Positions 1-10,746 of a stretch of DNA of 64,000 nucleotides are shown piece by piece. The first letter of the stretch is position 1. Every line of letters starts with the position of its first letter. Origin of the DNA: Aristolochia californica (lineage: Eukaryota > Streptophyta > Magnoliopsida > Piperales > Aristolochiaceae); contig JARWKL010000015.1 in assembly GCA_029961685.1 (NCBI GenBank), forward strand, positions 20,419,720 through 20,483,719, in the 5' to 3' direction. A model generated the notes under the pieces. That model made no database searches, was not told the origin of the DNA, and saw only the letters and a list, made by a program, of their open reading frames with translations. The position numbers and the translations under genes were made by a program.

Positions 1-1059
1 GTGATTATATTTTTTCTTTTTCTTTTTGGTTTTTCTCTGTCAAGTTTGCTCTTTATTCTGCTGTAAAATTATTCGGTTTTCCTGGGGTTGCAAAATAATA
101 TCACTTGTATGTATTGATGCGGTTTGCAATTCGTGTAAAATTTTCTGGTAAGTTGTGGCTTATTTTGTTCCTTGTTTTATTATTTCGCCACTTTGCACAC
201 TTTCAACTTCAATCCGTCTTCATGCCGAAGGTTTCTGAAACTTCTTTCTTCTCTGGTTATTAAGGATTAAAAGATACAACTGTAATTATAACCTCTTTTA
301 CATTCAATCGGTAGTTTTACAACTGAATGAAAAGCGTACAAGCAAAAGGAATTCTTCATGGTGTCATCTTAGATTTTGAAGGTTTAGATGAATTTTTGTT
401 CGATAGATGTGCTAAAGGTTATAATTTTGGCATTCAGCATAAAAGCTCTTGTTGGTATTTTGAATTTAGGATCTTATGATTAAAACTACGATCAAAGTAA
501 GAGAGGGAGATGAGAAGAAAAGAAGAAAAAATAGAGAGGGAGAGAACTTTCAAGAGATGGTGAGAGAGTTTGAATGCCCTATGTTGCACTTTTCATTGAG
601 TACACAACTCAATCTCGTGAAGCAACAACTGTTCTGTTCTGATATGGATGTATCTTCTCAATTCTACCTTGCAAGTACACTACAATTGTTATCTTCAATT
701 GGGTGATTTATGATTCAAATTTCAAAGCCATTGATCTGATGGGCTCTCATTTGTACTGCATTTGAAATACAAGTAGGCTGTTAGATTTAGCTTCAATTAG
801 ATGACTCAATGGTGGAACGAAGAAAATGGGTTCAAACGTCAAATCCATTTTTTTCTTAATTGTGAGGTTAACTAGCTTTTTCCCCTTCGAACACAAAGCT
901 AACAAGCTCCTGAATTTTTTTGCAACAAACTGTGGCACCAGATTCAAACATTAAAGGAATTAGGATTCATTAACCCCTGAAAGGAAAATCTCTATCTAAT
1001 AATTATTTACAAATTCGGGTAGCTAAAATAGAATTTTTTTTTTAATTTTCGAAACTGAA
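1..1059. other. 3' flank of the first transporter gene, no gene seen
   Basis: AT-rich sequence downstream of the stop codon of the minus-strand transporter that ends at 1060. The few short open frames here show no family resemblance and no codon bias. It probably holds that gene's 3' UTR and terminator, but I cannot place a poly(A) site. Confidence 0.5.
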
Positions 1060-2951
1060 TCAAGAAATTTCAGATCTGTTCTCTTCAGCATGAGCAGCAA
1101 CGCCTTCTTCAACAACCCTCTCAGTCGGATTCGCGTCTCGGGCTATCGCCATGGCGGTGTCATAGGAAGCATGGAGCCCAAAGAGCAAATAATACACAAG
1201 CAGAATGGCCGTCCAAACTCCAAATCTTACGAAAGAGGCTCTATCAATGGATCCCAACAGGAAGATATTAATCGCTACGGAAGCCGAAGGCAGCCATGGC
1301 ACCAGAGGAGCCCCCCAAAGCCTGGGTGCTCTTGCCTTTTTAAGTAGAAGTTGCAGACCCAGAGTTCCCAGAAACCAGATGCCGCAGGTAACTGCATACA
1401 ACGCCCATCCCTTCACGTTCTCTGCCCATCCCGCTGCAAGGCCGAGTGACGACGCGATTATCACGACAAGGAATCCGATCAGCTTGTTTCGGTCGGTCAC
1501 GGACGTCTCCCCGGCGAGGTAGTATCGTCTGATGAGGAGTGCAATGGCGACGAGGGTGAAGATGAAGAGGGTGGCTATGGAGAGAAGGTTGGAGAGGATG
1601 TCGAGGTCGGTGAAGAAGGCGAAGATGCAGATACCCACGATCATCATCACGGTGGCGGCTACGGGAGTTTTTGTGTCCTTGTGCACCGCAGCGAGGCACG
1701 GCGGGAGCATGTGCGTTCGGGCGATGTGGGTGACATAGCGAGCCTGGCCGATGGCGGACGAGAGCAGGACGGTGGTCATGCCCTTGAGCGCTCCCAGGGC
1801 GACGATGTACTTGGCCCATTTCATGCCGACGGCCTCGAAGGCCATCGAGAAGGGCGCATTCGCGTCGATGGTCTTGTAAGACTGCATCATGCAGAGCGTG
1901 ATGGCCATGACGCAGTACAGAACGGTGACGATGGACATGGAGCCGATGAGACCGATGGGGATGTCTCGGCCGGGATTCTTGGTCTCCTCCGCCAAGGTGG
2001 CGACTGCGTCGAAGCCGACGTAGGCGAAGAAGAGAACGGCGGAGGCCTTGAAGATGCCGCGGGGGCCGTAGGGTGCGAAGTCGGAAAGGTTAGAGGGGTC
2101 GGAGTGGGTGAGGCCGGCGATGATAACGAAGAGGATGATGAAGACCTGGAGAATGGAGACGACGTAGTTGAAGCGGGAAGAAGCCTTGGTGCTGAAAATC
2201 GCTCCTGCTCCGATGACGATCAGTACGACGACGGCGATGGGATCCAAGTGGTTGAAGTTTTCAGCGAGGCTGGGGACGATGATGCGGAGATCGTCTGGAT
2301 GGCGGTTGATCAGGGTGGCGAAGTAGGACGTCCATGCCCTCGCTACCGCCGCTCCACTCACCAGGTACTCCAAGAGTATGTTTCCGGCTGCAATAAACGC
2401 CATGGAGTCTCCCAGTTCCACTCTCAGATAAGCAAACGATCCTCCTGTAGATTCATTAACAAAACATGGCACACGAGAAATAATAGGAGAAAAACGAAAT
2501 CTGTAACTAGATAAACGAAATCGATATTGAGTCAGCGCAGCTCACCTGCAACCGGAATCTCGACGGCGAACTCGGTGTAACACAGGACGGAAAGCATGGC
2601 GGAGACGCCAGAGAAGAGGTACGAGATGACAACGGCAGGGCCGGCGTCGTCCTGGGCTTCAATACCGGTAAGCACGAAAATACCAGCACCGATAACGGCG
2701 CCAAGGCCGAACCAAAGAATGTCCCACCAATTAAGTGTCTTCTTCATCTCGTGCTGGCTTCTCGCTTTGACTTCCGTCACCTCGGTCATGTCCAGCGATC
2801 TCCGATGATCGTTGAGCCTCGTTCGAGTTTCACCCAGCGCCTTGACATAGTGTCCCCAGCTCTGAAACGACTCTTCTGGGAAGCAGTTTCTGAACGCGCA
2901 GAACTGGCGGAGGCGGGACGTGCCGCCCAAGCTGGTGCCGTCGAGAGTCAT
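1060..2951 (-). CDS. Cationic amino acid transporter (CAT1/CAT5/CAT8 clade), copy 1
   Basis: Exons 2546..2951 and 1060..2444 encode about 596 residues, normal for plant CATs. These are multi-pass APC-superfamily permeases that move arginine, lysine and related amino acids across the plasma membrane or tonoplast. Visible landmarks are EESFQSWGHY near the N-terminus, the first membrane helix GAVIGAGIFVLTG, IPVAGGSFAYLRVELGD across the splice junction, KNPGRDIPIGLIGSM, and a C-terminal AA_permease_C block with LWGAPLVPWLPSASVAINIF. The start at 2951 (MTLDGTS) was chosen because it begins the family N-terminus; an in-frame ATG lies 53 codons upstream in non-conserved sequence. The 101-bp intron (2445..2545) has a GT donor after GTTGCAG and an AG acceptor, phase 1. 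A paralogue with the same intron lies at 21732..24815. The subclade (CAT1, 5 or 8) is not resolved. Confidence 0.93.
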
Positions 2952-3186
2952 CTTCACGGCAAGATTAGAAACAGGGAAATGTATGCAGAAGCACTGTAGT
3001 GGGTGATGAAATAGGATCTGCACTAAGGGTGTGGAGTCTTTTAAGGAACGAGCACTCTCCAATGGATCTATAAACACTTTCCGTTCTGTAACAGTAATTG
3101 CGAATTCCATGAACCTTTACGAACACACGTAATCGTTTCAAAACAACGCTTCAAACCATGAAATTTTACTTTTATAGATTAAACAA

Positions 3187-3426
3187 GGGAATTTCACCAA
3201 AATAACCATTTAAAACAACTTATTTTGAAAACCCTAAAGTCATCAAATTATTTTGAAAAATACCCAACTTTGACTGCTTACATGTCGCAACGTCATCAAT
3301 GCAGTGAAGTTAGATGAACACGTCGTGCAGTGGACCGGTCAAAGTTGGGTATTTTTCAAAATAATTTGATGACATTGTTGTTTTTCAAAATAAGTTGTTT
3401 TAAATGGTTATTTTGGTGAAATTCCC
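3187..3426. mobile_element. Mutator-like MITE with 88-bp terminal inverted repeats
   Basis: A 240-bp non-coding element. It starts GGGAATTTCACCAAAATAAC and ends with the reverse complement of that sequence. The arms run 3187..3274 and 3339..3426 and are nearly complete complements, leaving a loop of about 64 bp. The 9-bp flanks are ATTAAACAA (3178..3186) and ACTAAATAA (3427..3435), identical at 7 of 9 positions. A 9-bp duplication is the Mutator-superfamily signature, so a non-autonomous MULE MITE is the best call. It sits about 230 bp upstream of the start codon of transporter copy 1. Confidence 0.8.
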
Positions 3427-3815
3427 ACTAAATAATGCCAAAATCATGATTCTTGGACCAAAGGTAATAAATTGACGATGTATTAACTTTGGAATGAAAA
3501 TACCCTTATCTCTATATAAGATTATTATTTTGTTCCAACCCCAAATTGTGAAGTTGGTCTTGGTTCATCCCAAAATGATTAGCCAACTTAGAAGTTTTTT
3601 ACCAGCTAAGCTTACTCCATTCTTTTGATTTAGCTATACATCATCTACTCTCCTGTTAAATATGGGAACTCTTTGTATAATGTTGGTAATGATTCTTTTC
3701 ACTTCAAGAGAAATTAAGGTTTCAAGACCGAGCTTCGCCTGACCTTAGTGCTGAGATGGTGATCTTCGCTGCCAATTCGAGAGAGAGGTTGAGAGACGTG
3801 ATGTGCAAGAGACCT
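3427..3815. other. Intergenic, degenerate repeat sequence
   Basis: No coding signal. Around 3547..3590 there is a diverged copy of the motif that starts the fold-back arm at 3816 (GTGAAGTTGG, CCAAAATGATTA, CCAACTTA), so this stretch is probably an old fragment of the same repeat family. Confidence 0.4.
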
Positions 3816-3919
3816 GTGAAGTTGGATCCAAGGCATATTCCAAAATGATTAACAAACTTAAGAAACCTATTTCTCAACTAATAAAGTCAAGAACTCTGTA
3901 CTCACTAATTCATGTGGGA
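3816..3919. repeat. Left part of a fold-back repeat split by the Gypsy nest
   Basis: This segment is the diverged reverse complement of 20807..20915; shared blocks include AAGTTGG-TCCAA and CTCACTAAT. Removing 3920..20579 and one TGGGA copy joins it to 20585..20690, giving a left arm of about 210 bp whose right arm is 20700..20915. It is older than the outer Gypsy, which inserted in it. It could be a fold-back transposon or two LTR ends lying head to head. Confidence 0.7.
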
Positions 3920-4351
3920 TGATGTGAACAAAGACTAGTTTTATTCTGTTATATTGTGGGATCCACCATGGTGGCAAAAGCTAGTGGGACCTACAATGAG
4001 GACTTGAGCTAGATTTACTTTATTACAATATGGGACCCACCATGCGAACGAATTCTAGTTTACATTGAGTTATCTTATTATGATAGGTTCATCTTTAAGA
4101 GTTAGAATTTGAATTAGGACTCTACCACATCCTCCACTATAAATAGAGGACTTGGTACACAGAGGAAATTTTTGATGATTATTGATATTATGAGTGATTC
4201 ACTTTTCCGAACTTATCAAGGTTCCTTGATACCGACTTATCAAACGGATTTTCCATCCCCAGGTCGGGGTTTCCATCAAACTTGAAATATCTTGGGGATG
4301 ATTTCCAGATTTAGTATCAGGTTTTGTCATGGGTTGACGTTGTTCGTATCA
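3920..4351 (+). repeat. 5' LTR of the outer Gypsy element
   Basis: 432 bp, starting TGATGTGAACAAAG and ending GTTCGTATCA. It holds a TATA-like TATAAATA at 4138..4145. The matching 3' LTR is much shorter and lacks this promoter block. Confidence 0.88.
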
Positions 4352-4353
4352 GT

Positions 4354-4365
4354 TGGTATCAGAGC
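4354..4365 (+). other. Primer binding site, outer Gypsy
   Basis: TGGTATCAGAGC, complementary to the 3' end of plant initiator-Met tRNA, two bases after the 5' LTR. This fixes the element's orientation as plus. Confidence 0.9.
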
Positions 4366-4741
4366 TTGGTTCATCAGTTTTTTTTTCTTCCTTGTCAAAG
4401 TCGTCCGTTTTTTTTTGGCTTGCAAAAAAAATCCAAAAAAAATCCAAAAAAAGAGACGAACGACTGATTTAACCGTTGCCGATAAGGAGGAGAAAAAAAG
4501 AAAAAGAAAAAGAAAAAAGAGAGCGAATGACTGGTTCTCTGTTCTTGCCGTCGCCGAAGAAGGAGGATATTATTCGATGCCGTTGCTGAAGAGAAAAAAA
4601 AAACAGTCATTGAGCTAGCCTTTGTCGAGAAGAAAAAATGCACGATAGACACTCGATGACGTCTCTGTTCGTGCCGTCGTTGAAGAAGAAGCTCTGCGCC
4701 GTTGCCAAAGAAAAAAAAAAGAGGGAGAAGACGCTACTATT
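4366..4741 (+). other. 5' leader of the outer Gypsy, part 1
   Basis: Purine-rich leader with A/G tracts and repeated GCCGTTGCC-type words. The same word family resumes at 12123..12560, on the far side of the gag-only element, which supports one leader split by an insertion. Open frames here are low-complexity and not credible proteins. Confidence 0.65.
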
Positions 4742-4966
4742 TGATATGTGCCACACCATTAGCAGTTGTTTAGTTATCTGTACGTGGGTATTCATGGTTG
4801 TTTAGTTATTTGTTAGTGGGTGTTGATCAACAACAGTTGTATTTTCGTTAGTTATATGGCTATATAAAGCCTGAATGATTTCAATAAAGATATACTGGTT
4901 TAATTCTCAAATCAATCTCTTCTTACTCTATTCTCTTCTTCTTCATTAATAAATTCCTTCGTATCA
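4742..4966 (+). repeat. 5' LTR of the gag-only element
   Basis: 225 bp, TG...CA ends, with a TATA-like GGCTATATAAAGC near 4858..4870. It matches the 3' LTR at 11914..12122 along its length, apart from a short block near the start that is longer here. Confidence 0.88.
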
Positions 4967-4967
4967 G

Positions 4968-4980
4968 TGGTATTAGAGCA
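4968..4980 (+). other. Primer binding site, gag-only element
   Basis: TGGTATTAGAGCA, one base after the 5' LTR. One change from the standard iMet primer sequence. Confidence 0.8.
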
Positions 4981-5490
4981 GGTTACAACTCCGGGAAGAC
5001 ATTCCATTCCGCGAGTTCATTTACTCAGTCTCTACGTCTCTCTCTATTGCAGCGCTCTTCAACTCCGCCAACTCTGCCCAAAAAATCAAATTCTTCCCTT
5101 CCGTCCTTTCCGTCTCTCTTTGTCGCTCTCTTTGCTGTGAATCCTCTTTTCTCTCTCTCTTCCGTGAATCTCCTTTTTCTCTCTGTTCCAGTCACTCTTC
5201 AAAACTCAGATTAATCTTCCTTTTCGTCTCTGCAACCACTTTAAAATTTAGATTAATCTTCCTTTCTGTAGTAGCATTTTTCAACTCTGTCGCAAAAAAA
5301 TATTTTGATCCCTTTCCGTCTTTCCAAAACTAGGAATAATCTTCTCCAAACTACTGTCGTAGCCTTCTTCCTCTAAAACCTTTGTCGCCGCTTCCTTTCA
5401 AACCTCTCTGTCCCAACATTTTTTTTGTTCTCTCCGACGCAGCTTCTCTTCCTAGTCGTCCTGAACGCTCAGTCCGAATAGGTTGTGTAG

Positions 5491-5926
5491 TGTTAGAATC
5501 CTTAATAGTAAATTCTAATCCAGAATTTACCACATACTAGAATTTCGTGAATTTCGTCTTCTGATGCGGAATTTACTGTGACGAACGATAAGAACGGATA
5601 TTGATGTTGTGGTCTTCCTCAACTAAATTGCCTTATACCTCAATGGGACCTTCGTCTCTCTTCCGGATGGGGAGAAAAAAAACTGTGTATGATTTAGTAT
5701 ATTGGGGTCCATAACCATGTTGTGTCTCCTTATATAGGGTTCCTACAATTCCCTATGGTATCTACTCAATTGGCCCATATTCATGACCCATATCCATGGC
5801 CCACTCCTTAATGGGTTTAACAAAATTAGATCACTAAATTTCAGTCAATTCCATTAATAATAGAAAATATAATTGCATAATAAATATGTTACCTAAATTA
5901 GAATAGGAAATATAAATTTCCTAACA
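5491..5926 (-). repeat. 3' LTR of the Copia element
   Basis: 436 bp. In minus orientation it starts TGTTAGGAAATTTATATTTC. It matches 9925..10393, which carries about 30 extra bases near its inner end. The LTRs differ at many positions, so the insertion is not recent. Confidence 0.88.
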
Positions 5927-6484
5927 ATCTCCCACTTGGGTTACATATCATTCCTGAAATAATGATATCACAAATTCTTGAGGTGCGCATCTGTATACTA
6001 TTAATAATGGAACCATCATATATATTAATAATGGAACCACCGTGACTTTCATCACATTACATTCGTGACTAAACCACGATGATCACCATACTAATACACT
6101 CAATGACATAAATCAAATATGGATGAGTAACATGGAAATTACATACAATGTGATCTCAAACATGCCTATTTCCAACTGGTCATTTTTTAGTTTTTAGTGA
6201 GATCTTTCCATAGTACTTAATGCAATGTGAACATTGCACATAGAAAAACTCAAGCAAGTTCATAAATAAAATAATAAACAATCAATTTTATTAAAAAATC
6301 GAATAACTCAATGTCTAAAGCAAACATAAAGTACAAAAAATGACTCCCACTAAACCAAGGTATCCTTAGAAATAATGCCCATATGAGCAGTGTGCTCATG
6401 AAAGACCTTAGGCGGTAAACCCTTGGTTAATGGGTCTGCTAGCATAGAGTCTGTCCCTATATGTTCTATAGAAATCTGTTTATT
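5927..6484 (-). other. 3' untranslated part of the Copia element
   Basis: Non-coding stretch between the RNase H remnant and the 3' LTR, starting with the polypurine tract at 5927..5940 (minus). No other feature is seen. Confidence 0.6.
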
Positions 6485-7258
6485 CTAAACTCTCTCCTTA
6501 ACAACTAGAAATTTGATGTCAATAAACTTTGACTTCGTCGAGCTCCTGTTGTTGTTGAAATAAAGTACCACCGAGTTATTGTCACAGTAAATCTTTAATG
6601 GCCTATTAATGCTATCTACCACTCGTAGCCCAGTGACAAAGTTTCGCAACCATATTCCGTGGTTGGATGCCTCAAAACAAGCAATGAACTCCCCAACCAT
6701 GGTTGAAGAAGCTATGAGAGTCCGCTTAGCAGACTTCCATGAGATAGCTCTTTCACCCAATATAAAGATGTAGCCTGATGTGGAGCATCTGCTATCTTGG
6801 CATCCAGCAAAGTCGGAGTTAGAGAATGCAATGATCTCTAAATTGTCTGATCTTCGATAAGTAAGCATGTAGTCTTTTGTTCTCCTCAAATAACGCATCA
6901 AGCGTTTGGCTGCCTTCCAATGTTGCATACCCGGATTACTCAAATACTTGCCCAGAATTCCTACTGTAAATGCTATGTCGGGATGAGTACAAACTTGAGC
7001 GTACATTAAACTCCCTACTACTGATGCATAGGGAATTTTCTGTATCTCTGTTCTTTCAAGATCATTTTTAGGGCACTATTTGAGACTAAATTTGTCTCCT
7101 TTAGCGACGGGTGTGTCTCCTGGTTTATTATCTTTCGTGCCGAATCTACTCAACACCTTATCAATATAGCTCTTTTGTGACAACCTAAGGATACCTTGAG
7201 AACGATCACTAAGTATCTGTATACCTAATACAAAAGAGGCATCACCAAGATCTTTCAT
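6485..7258 (-). pseudogene. Copia reverse transcriptase C-terminus and RNase H remnant
   Basis: Two minus frames, 7076..7258 and 6485..7006. The first holds MKDLGDASFVLGIQI, the conserved Copia RT block. The second holds the RNase H region with the motifs CTHPDIAFTVGIL, SNSDFAGCQDSRCSTSGYIF, STMVGEFIACFEA and IYCDNNSVVL, which normally removes template RNA during reverse transcription. A frameshift around 7010..7075 separates them, so this is not functional. Confidence 0.85.
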
Positions 7259-7460
7259 CTCGAATTTCTTCGTCAGAAATTTGTTGGTTTCGTGCAGTAA
7301 GCCTATATCGTTACTAACGAGTAAAATATCATTGACATAATATCAGGAAGATGTATTTACTCCCACTGAACTGATGATATACACAGTCATCAACAACATT
7401 CGCCTCAAAACCGTACGAGGTTATGACTTGATGGAACTTGTGATACCATTGACGGGAAGC

Positions 7461-8240
7461 CTATTTCAGACCATAGAAGGATTTCTTCAATTTACAGACC
7501 ATAGACTTTGGATCACCAGATACAAAGTTTTTTGGTTGTACCATATAAATCATCTCATCAATGTCTCCATTGAGAAACGTAGTTTTGACATCCATCTGAT
7601 GTAGCACTAGATCTAAATGAGTCACTAGTGCCATAATTATTCTAAAAGAGTCTTTCGAAGATACTAGAGAGAAAGTCTCTTTATAGTCTATGCCTTCCCT
7701 TTGAGTAAAGCCTTTAGCGACTAGACGGGCCTTATATCTCTCGACAATGCCCTTTGAATCCCTTTTGGTTTTAAATATCCATTTACAACCAATGGGCTTC
7801 GCACCTTTAGGCAACTCAATGAGATCCCAAACGTCATTGTCTTTCATAGACTTTATCTCATTCTTCATGGCATCAATCCACTTTTGAGAGTTAGAACTGC
7901 GTAAGGCTTGACATAAGTTAATCGGGTCATCTTCTGTCAATCCAACGCCATCCTCATGTTCCTGGAGAAATATGATATAATCATCTGGATTCGCATTAGT
8001 CCTCTCCCTAGTGGATCTCTTTAATGGCACTTCTTGAGGTTGTTGAGTTTGTACTAAAGGTGGTGCAAGAGGAAGAATCTCATTGTTGTCTTTATCTGGA
8101 ACAATGTCAGGAATAGGAGCCTGAACATTGTCCTCTAGTGCCTGAATTGTGTCTTGAACAACAATAGGTATGATGACCTGATCACTATCAATAACAGATT
8201 CTTCTTCAAAGACAACATTCCTTATGTTTTCTTCCCCCAA
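7461..8240 (-). pseudogene. Copia RT N-terminal half and linker
   Basis: The minus frame starts in the region that follows integrase (EENIRNVVFEEE) and continues into RVT_2: KWIDAMKNEIKSMKDNDVWD, GCKWIFKTKRDSKG, RYKARLVAKGFTQ, GIDYKETFSLV and HQMDVKTTFLNGDIDEMIYM. The frame ends at YGLK, before the catalytic YxDD block, which lies in the broken stretch 7259..7460. Confidence 0.87.
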
Positions 8241-8400
8241 AACTCAATATCCATACAACCGAGGATAATTTCCACGGTATCTTTCCAGGCCTTAAAATTC
8301 ATCCCGCTTAACATTGGAATGCTGCTTATTTGAGCAGTAACATTTGTAGCAGTATCAACAGAAATTGTATAAAGAACAAAATAAACAAGCATACTCGCAT
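8241..8400 (-). pseudogene. Copia gag N-terminal stub
   Basis: A minus frame containing SSIPMLSGMNFKAWKDTVEI and GCMDIEFW, the start of plant Copia gag. It runs directly into the post-integrase linker, marking a large internal deletion that removed most of gag, the protease and integrase. Confidence 0.72.
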
Positions 8401-8699
8401 TAACTAGCATGTCATATAAAGAAAAATAAGACAAGTAAAAAATTAAATCCAAATTGGGGACCCATCTCAAGATACCTAGTACAAACATTAATTCCTAGTC
8501 TTTGGACAGAGAAATTAATTGTCAGTGGTACTCTCAGTGCAATGATCAAATACTGACAATCAGTTCTGTCAAACAATAGCCTGTCTTTGGACCGACTATT
8601 GTTCACATGAAAAGTCTTTATAATTGTCACACATATATCATCATAGGTACGTTGTTTATTTGGCCAAATTGTGTCATCCTTTGGGCCAAACACAATTTG

Positions 8700-9909
8700 T
8701 ATAAATAACTCCGTACAAACATCTATGTATTTCTAGTCAAATTATTCTACACTACAGAGGTTACTTTTGCAATATGTAGCTTCAAACAATTTGATTGAAA
8801 ATATTAGACCAACTGAACAAATTTTTTATTTTTTTTCCTTGGAGCTACAATGAATGTTTTGTAATGTAATATATATAAACAAAACATTTAGTCAAATGTA
8901 ACAAACAAACAGGAGTAGCCTTAATGGGGATATACGCCAAACGCAAAGTTTGTGTGTGGGTTTGAATCCCCACGGGTGCAAAAATCTGATTTTTTTAGAG
9001 CTGAGTCAGCTCGGTTGAGTTGGCTCAGCCCGAGTCTACCCCGATCTTCAACAACCGGTCCGAGTTGACTCACCTGAGTCCATCTAACAAAACTGGTGTT
9101 TTTTTTATTATTATTATTGTGACGCTACAGTTTGTCCAATGGACATAACAACGTGATCGTTGCTTTGAACAGGCACAACAGTTGCCCAACGGACGCACGC
9201 CCACTGCAGTGACCCAGCACTACAGTTGCCCAACGGGCATGGCAGCGCACCCAGTGGAGTGAACGGGAGCTGCTGTCGCCCAACGGCAACTACAACTCTC
9301 CCGACGGGCACTGTTGTCGCCCAACGGCAACGGCAGTGATAACGACGGGCACTATTGTCACCCAACGGTTCCTCCGGTGCCCCTCCCCTGGTCGCTCGCC
9401 TGACGTCGCTGCTACAACACGGGTTTTGTGTTGTCGTCGCTCCTTTCCCCTTTCGACGACGGAAAAGCGATGGCGATGACAAAAAAAAAAAAATGATACC
9501 CTTGCTACTGCGTGCCCAAGCATCCTCCGTCGTCTCCCCCTTACCTGTCGAACATTGTTGCAGCATCGGCTTCTTCCGTCGCCCCCTCTTCCAAGACTAG
9601 AGAGAAGGGGGGGGGGGGGGGCATCGATGCAACGGATTTCGTCGCTGCTCCCATTTATCCCGTCGGACGTCGCTGTAGCGTCCAATGATGCGGCTCCTGC
9701 AGCGCGTCACTCTTCTCCTTTTTGTTCTTCCTTCCTTCGCGCATTGTGCATTGGAGTTCAACTTCTCCTTCCTGCGCGAGCTGGAGGTGAACTTCAACCT
9801 CCAACCACGCGCGATCCTCCTCTTGTCAGCCGGAGACGAATTCTGTGGAGAAATTAAAATTTCTGTACTCCACGGAATTAATCTAGAAATCCTAATAATC
9901 TAACATATA
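8700..9909. other. Oversized Copia leader with GC-rich block
   Basis: About 1.2 kb between the primer site and the gag stub. 9114..9850 is GC-rich against an AT-rich background, with overlapping open frames on both strands that match no family I know. It includes five CCCAACGG words spaced about 40-47 bases apart (9185..9365) and a 15-base G run near 9608. Around 8930..8985 a stretch ends in GGTTTGAATCCCCAC, which resembles a Pol III B box. It is probably captured or inserted sequence. Confidence 0.4.
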
Positions 9910-9924
9910 CCGCTCTAATACCAC

Positions 9925-10393
9925 TTTTAATAACTCACTTTAATAGTAAATTCTAATCCAGAATTTACAACATGCTAGAATATTAGGATTGAAAACGTAC
10001 CTGGATCCATTCTGTGAATTTTGTCTTCTGATGCGGAATTTACTGTGACGAACGATAAGAACGGATATTGATGTTGTGGTCTTCCTTAACTAAATCGCCT
10101 TATTTTTCAATGGGACTTTCGTCTCTCTTCTGAATGGAGAGAAGAAAAACTGTGTGTGATTTAGTATATTAGGGACCATAACCATGTTGTGTCTCCTTAT
10201 ATAGGGTTCCCATAATTCCCTATGATATCTACTCAATTGGCCTATATTCATGGCTCATATCCATGACCCATTCTTTAATGGGCTTATCAAAATTAGATCA
10301 CTTAATTTCAGCCAATTTCATTAATAATAGAAAATATAATTACATAATAAATATGTTACCTAAATTAGAATAGGAAATATGAATTTCCTAACA
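9925..10393 (-). repeat. 5' LTR of the Copia element
   Basis: About 469 bp, the partner of 5491..5926, preceded on the minus 3' side by the primer site 9910..9923. The exact inner edge is uncertain by a base or two. Confidence 0.85.
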
Positions 10394-10746
10394 TGCAGTT
10401 CTTTGAGTGCATCTTGGTACGCCTGCCTAGCTGTTGCCACTGCTGGTACCTGAACTGCGCCGTTGATGCCCGTCATCGCCGTCGACTGTACCTTAGTTGC
10501 TATTGTCATCGCCACCGAAGCTGTCATCGCTGCCGACAAAACCAAATGCCACCGAAGCCGTCATCACCGTCCACAAAACCAAAACAAAATTGAGAATTTC
10601 GTCACTACCGCCGACGGTACCGGAATTGAGAATTTCGTCACTACCGTCATCGCCGCAAAGTTATTCGTCCGGTCCAGAGCTTTCCGCAACCCAGAGCCGA
10701 AAAGATAGTTGGTCGCTTAAAAATCAAATAAAATTTGGTGCTGAGC

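Larger units (their letters stand above)
5491..10393 (-). mobile_element. Copia LTR retrotransposon, internally deleted
   Basis: LTRs 5491..5926 (3') and about 9925..10393 (5'), flanked by TGTAG (5486..5490) and TGCAG (10394..10398), 4 of 5 identical. Reading minus, the primer site TGGTATTAGAGCGG (9910..9923) adjoins the 5' LTR and the purine tract CCCAAGTGGGAGAT (5927..5940) adjoins the 3' LTR. The order gag then RT then RNase H is Copia-like, but the C-terminal gag, protease and integrase core are missing between about 8250 and 8240. The leader from 8400 to 9909 is far longer than usual and includes a GC-rich block. Frames are broken. Confidence 0.87.

Noticed and set aside
1681..2514. 277-codon plus-strand frame over CAT copy 1
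   Set aside because: Antisense shadow of the transporter exon, caused by its GC-rich third positions.
4292..4652. Lysine-rich open frames on both strands
   Set aside because: Low-complexity A/G tract in the Gypsy leader; the frames arise from AAAAAG repeats and show no family match.
8930..8990. tRNA-like sequence with GGTTTGAATCCCCAC
   Set aside because: Resembles a Pol III B box, but no cloverleaf or convincing A box could be drawn, so no tRNA or SINE is called.
9114..9857. Overlapping GC-rich open frames on both strands as a possible captured gene
   Set aside because: Six overlapping frames, none with a recognisable domain or splice structure. Kept only as an odd-composition finding.
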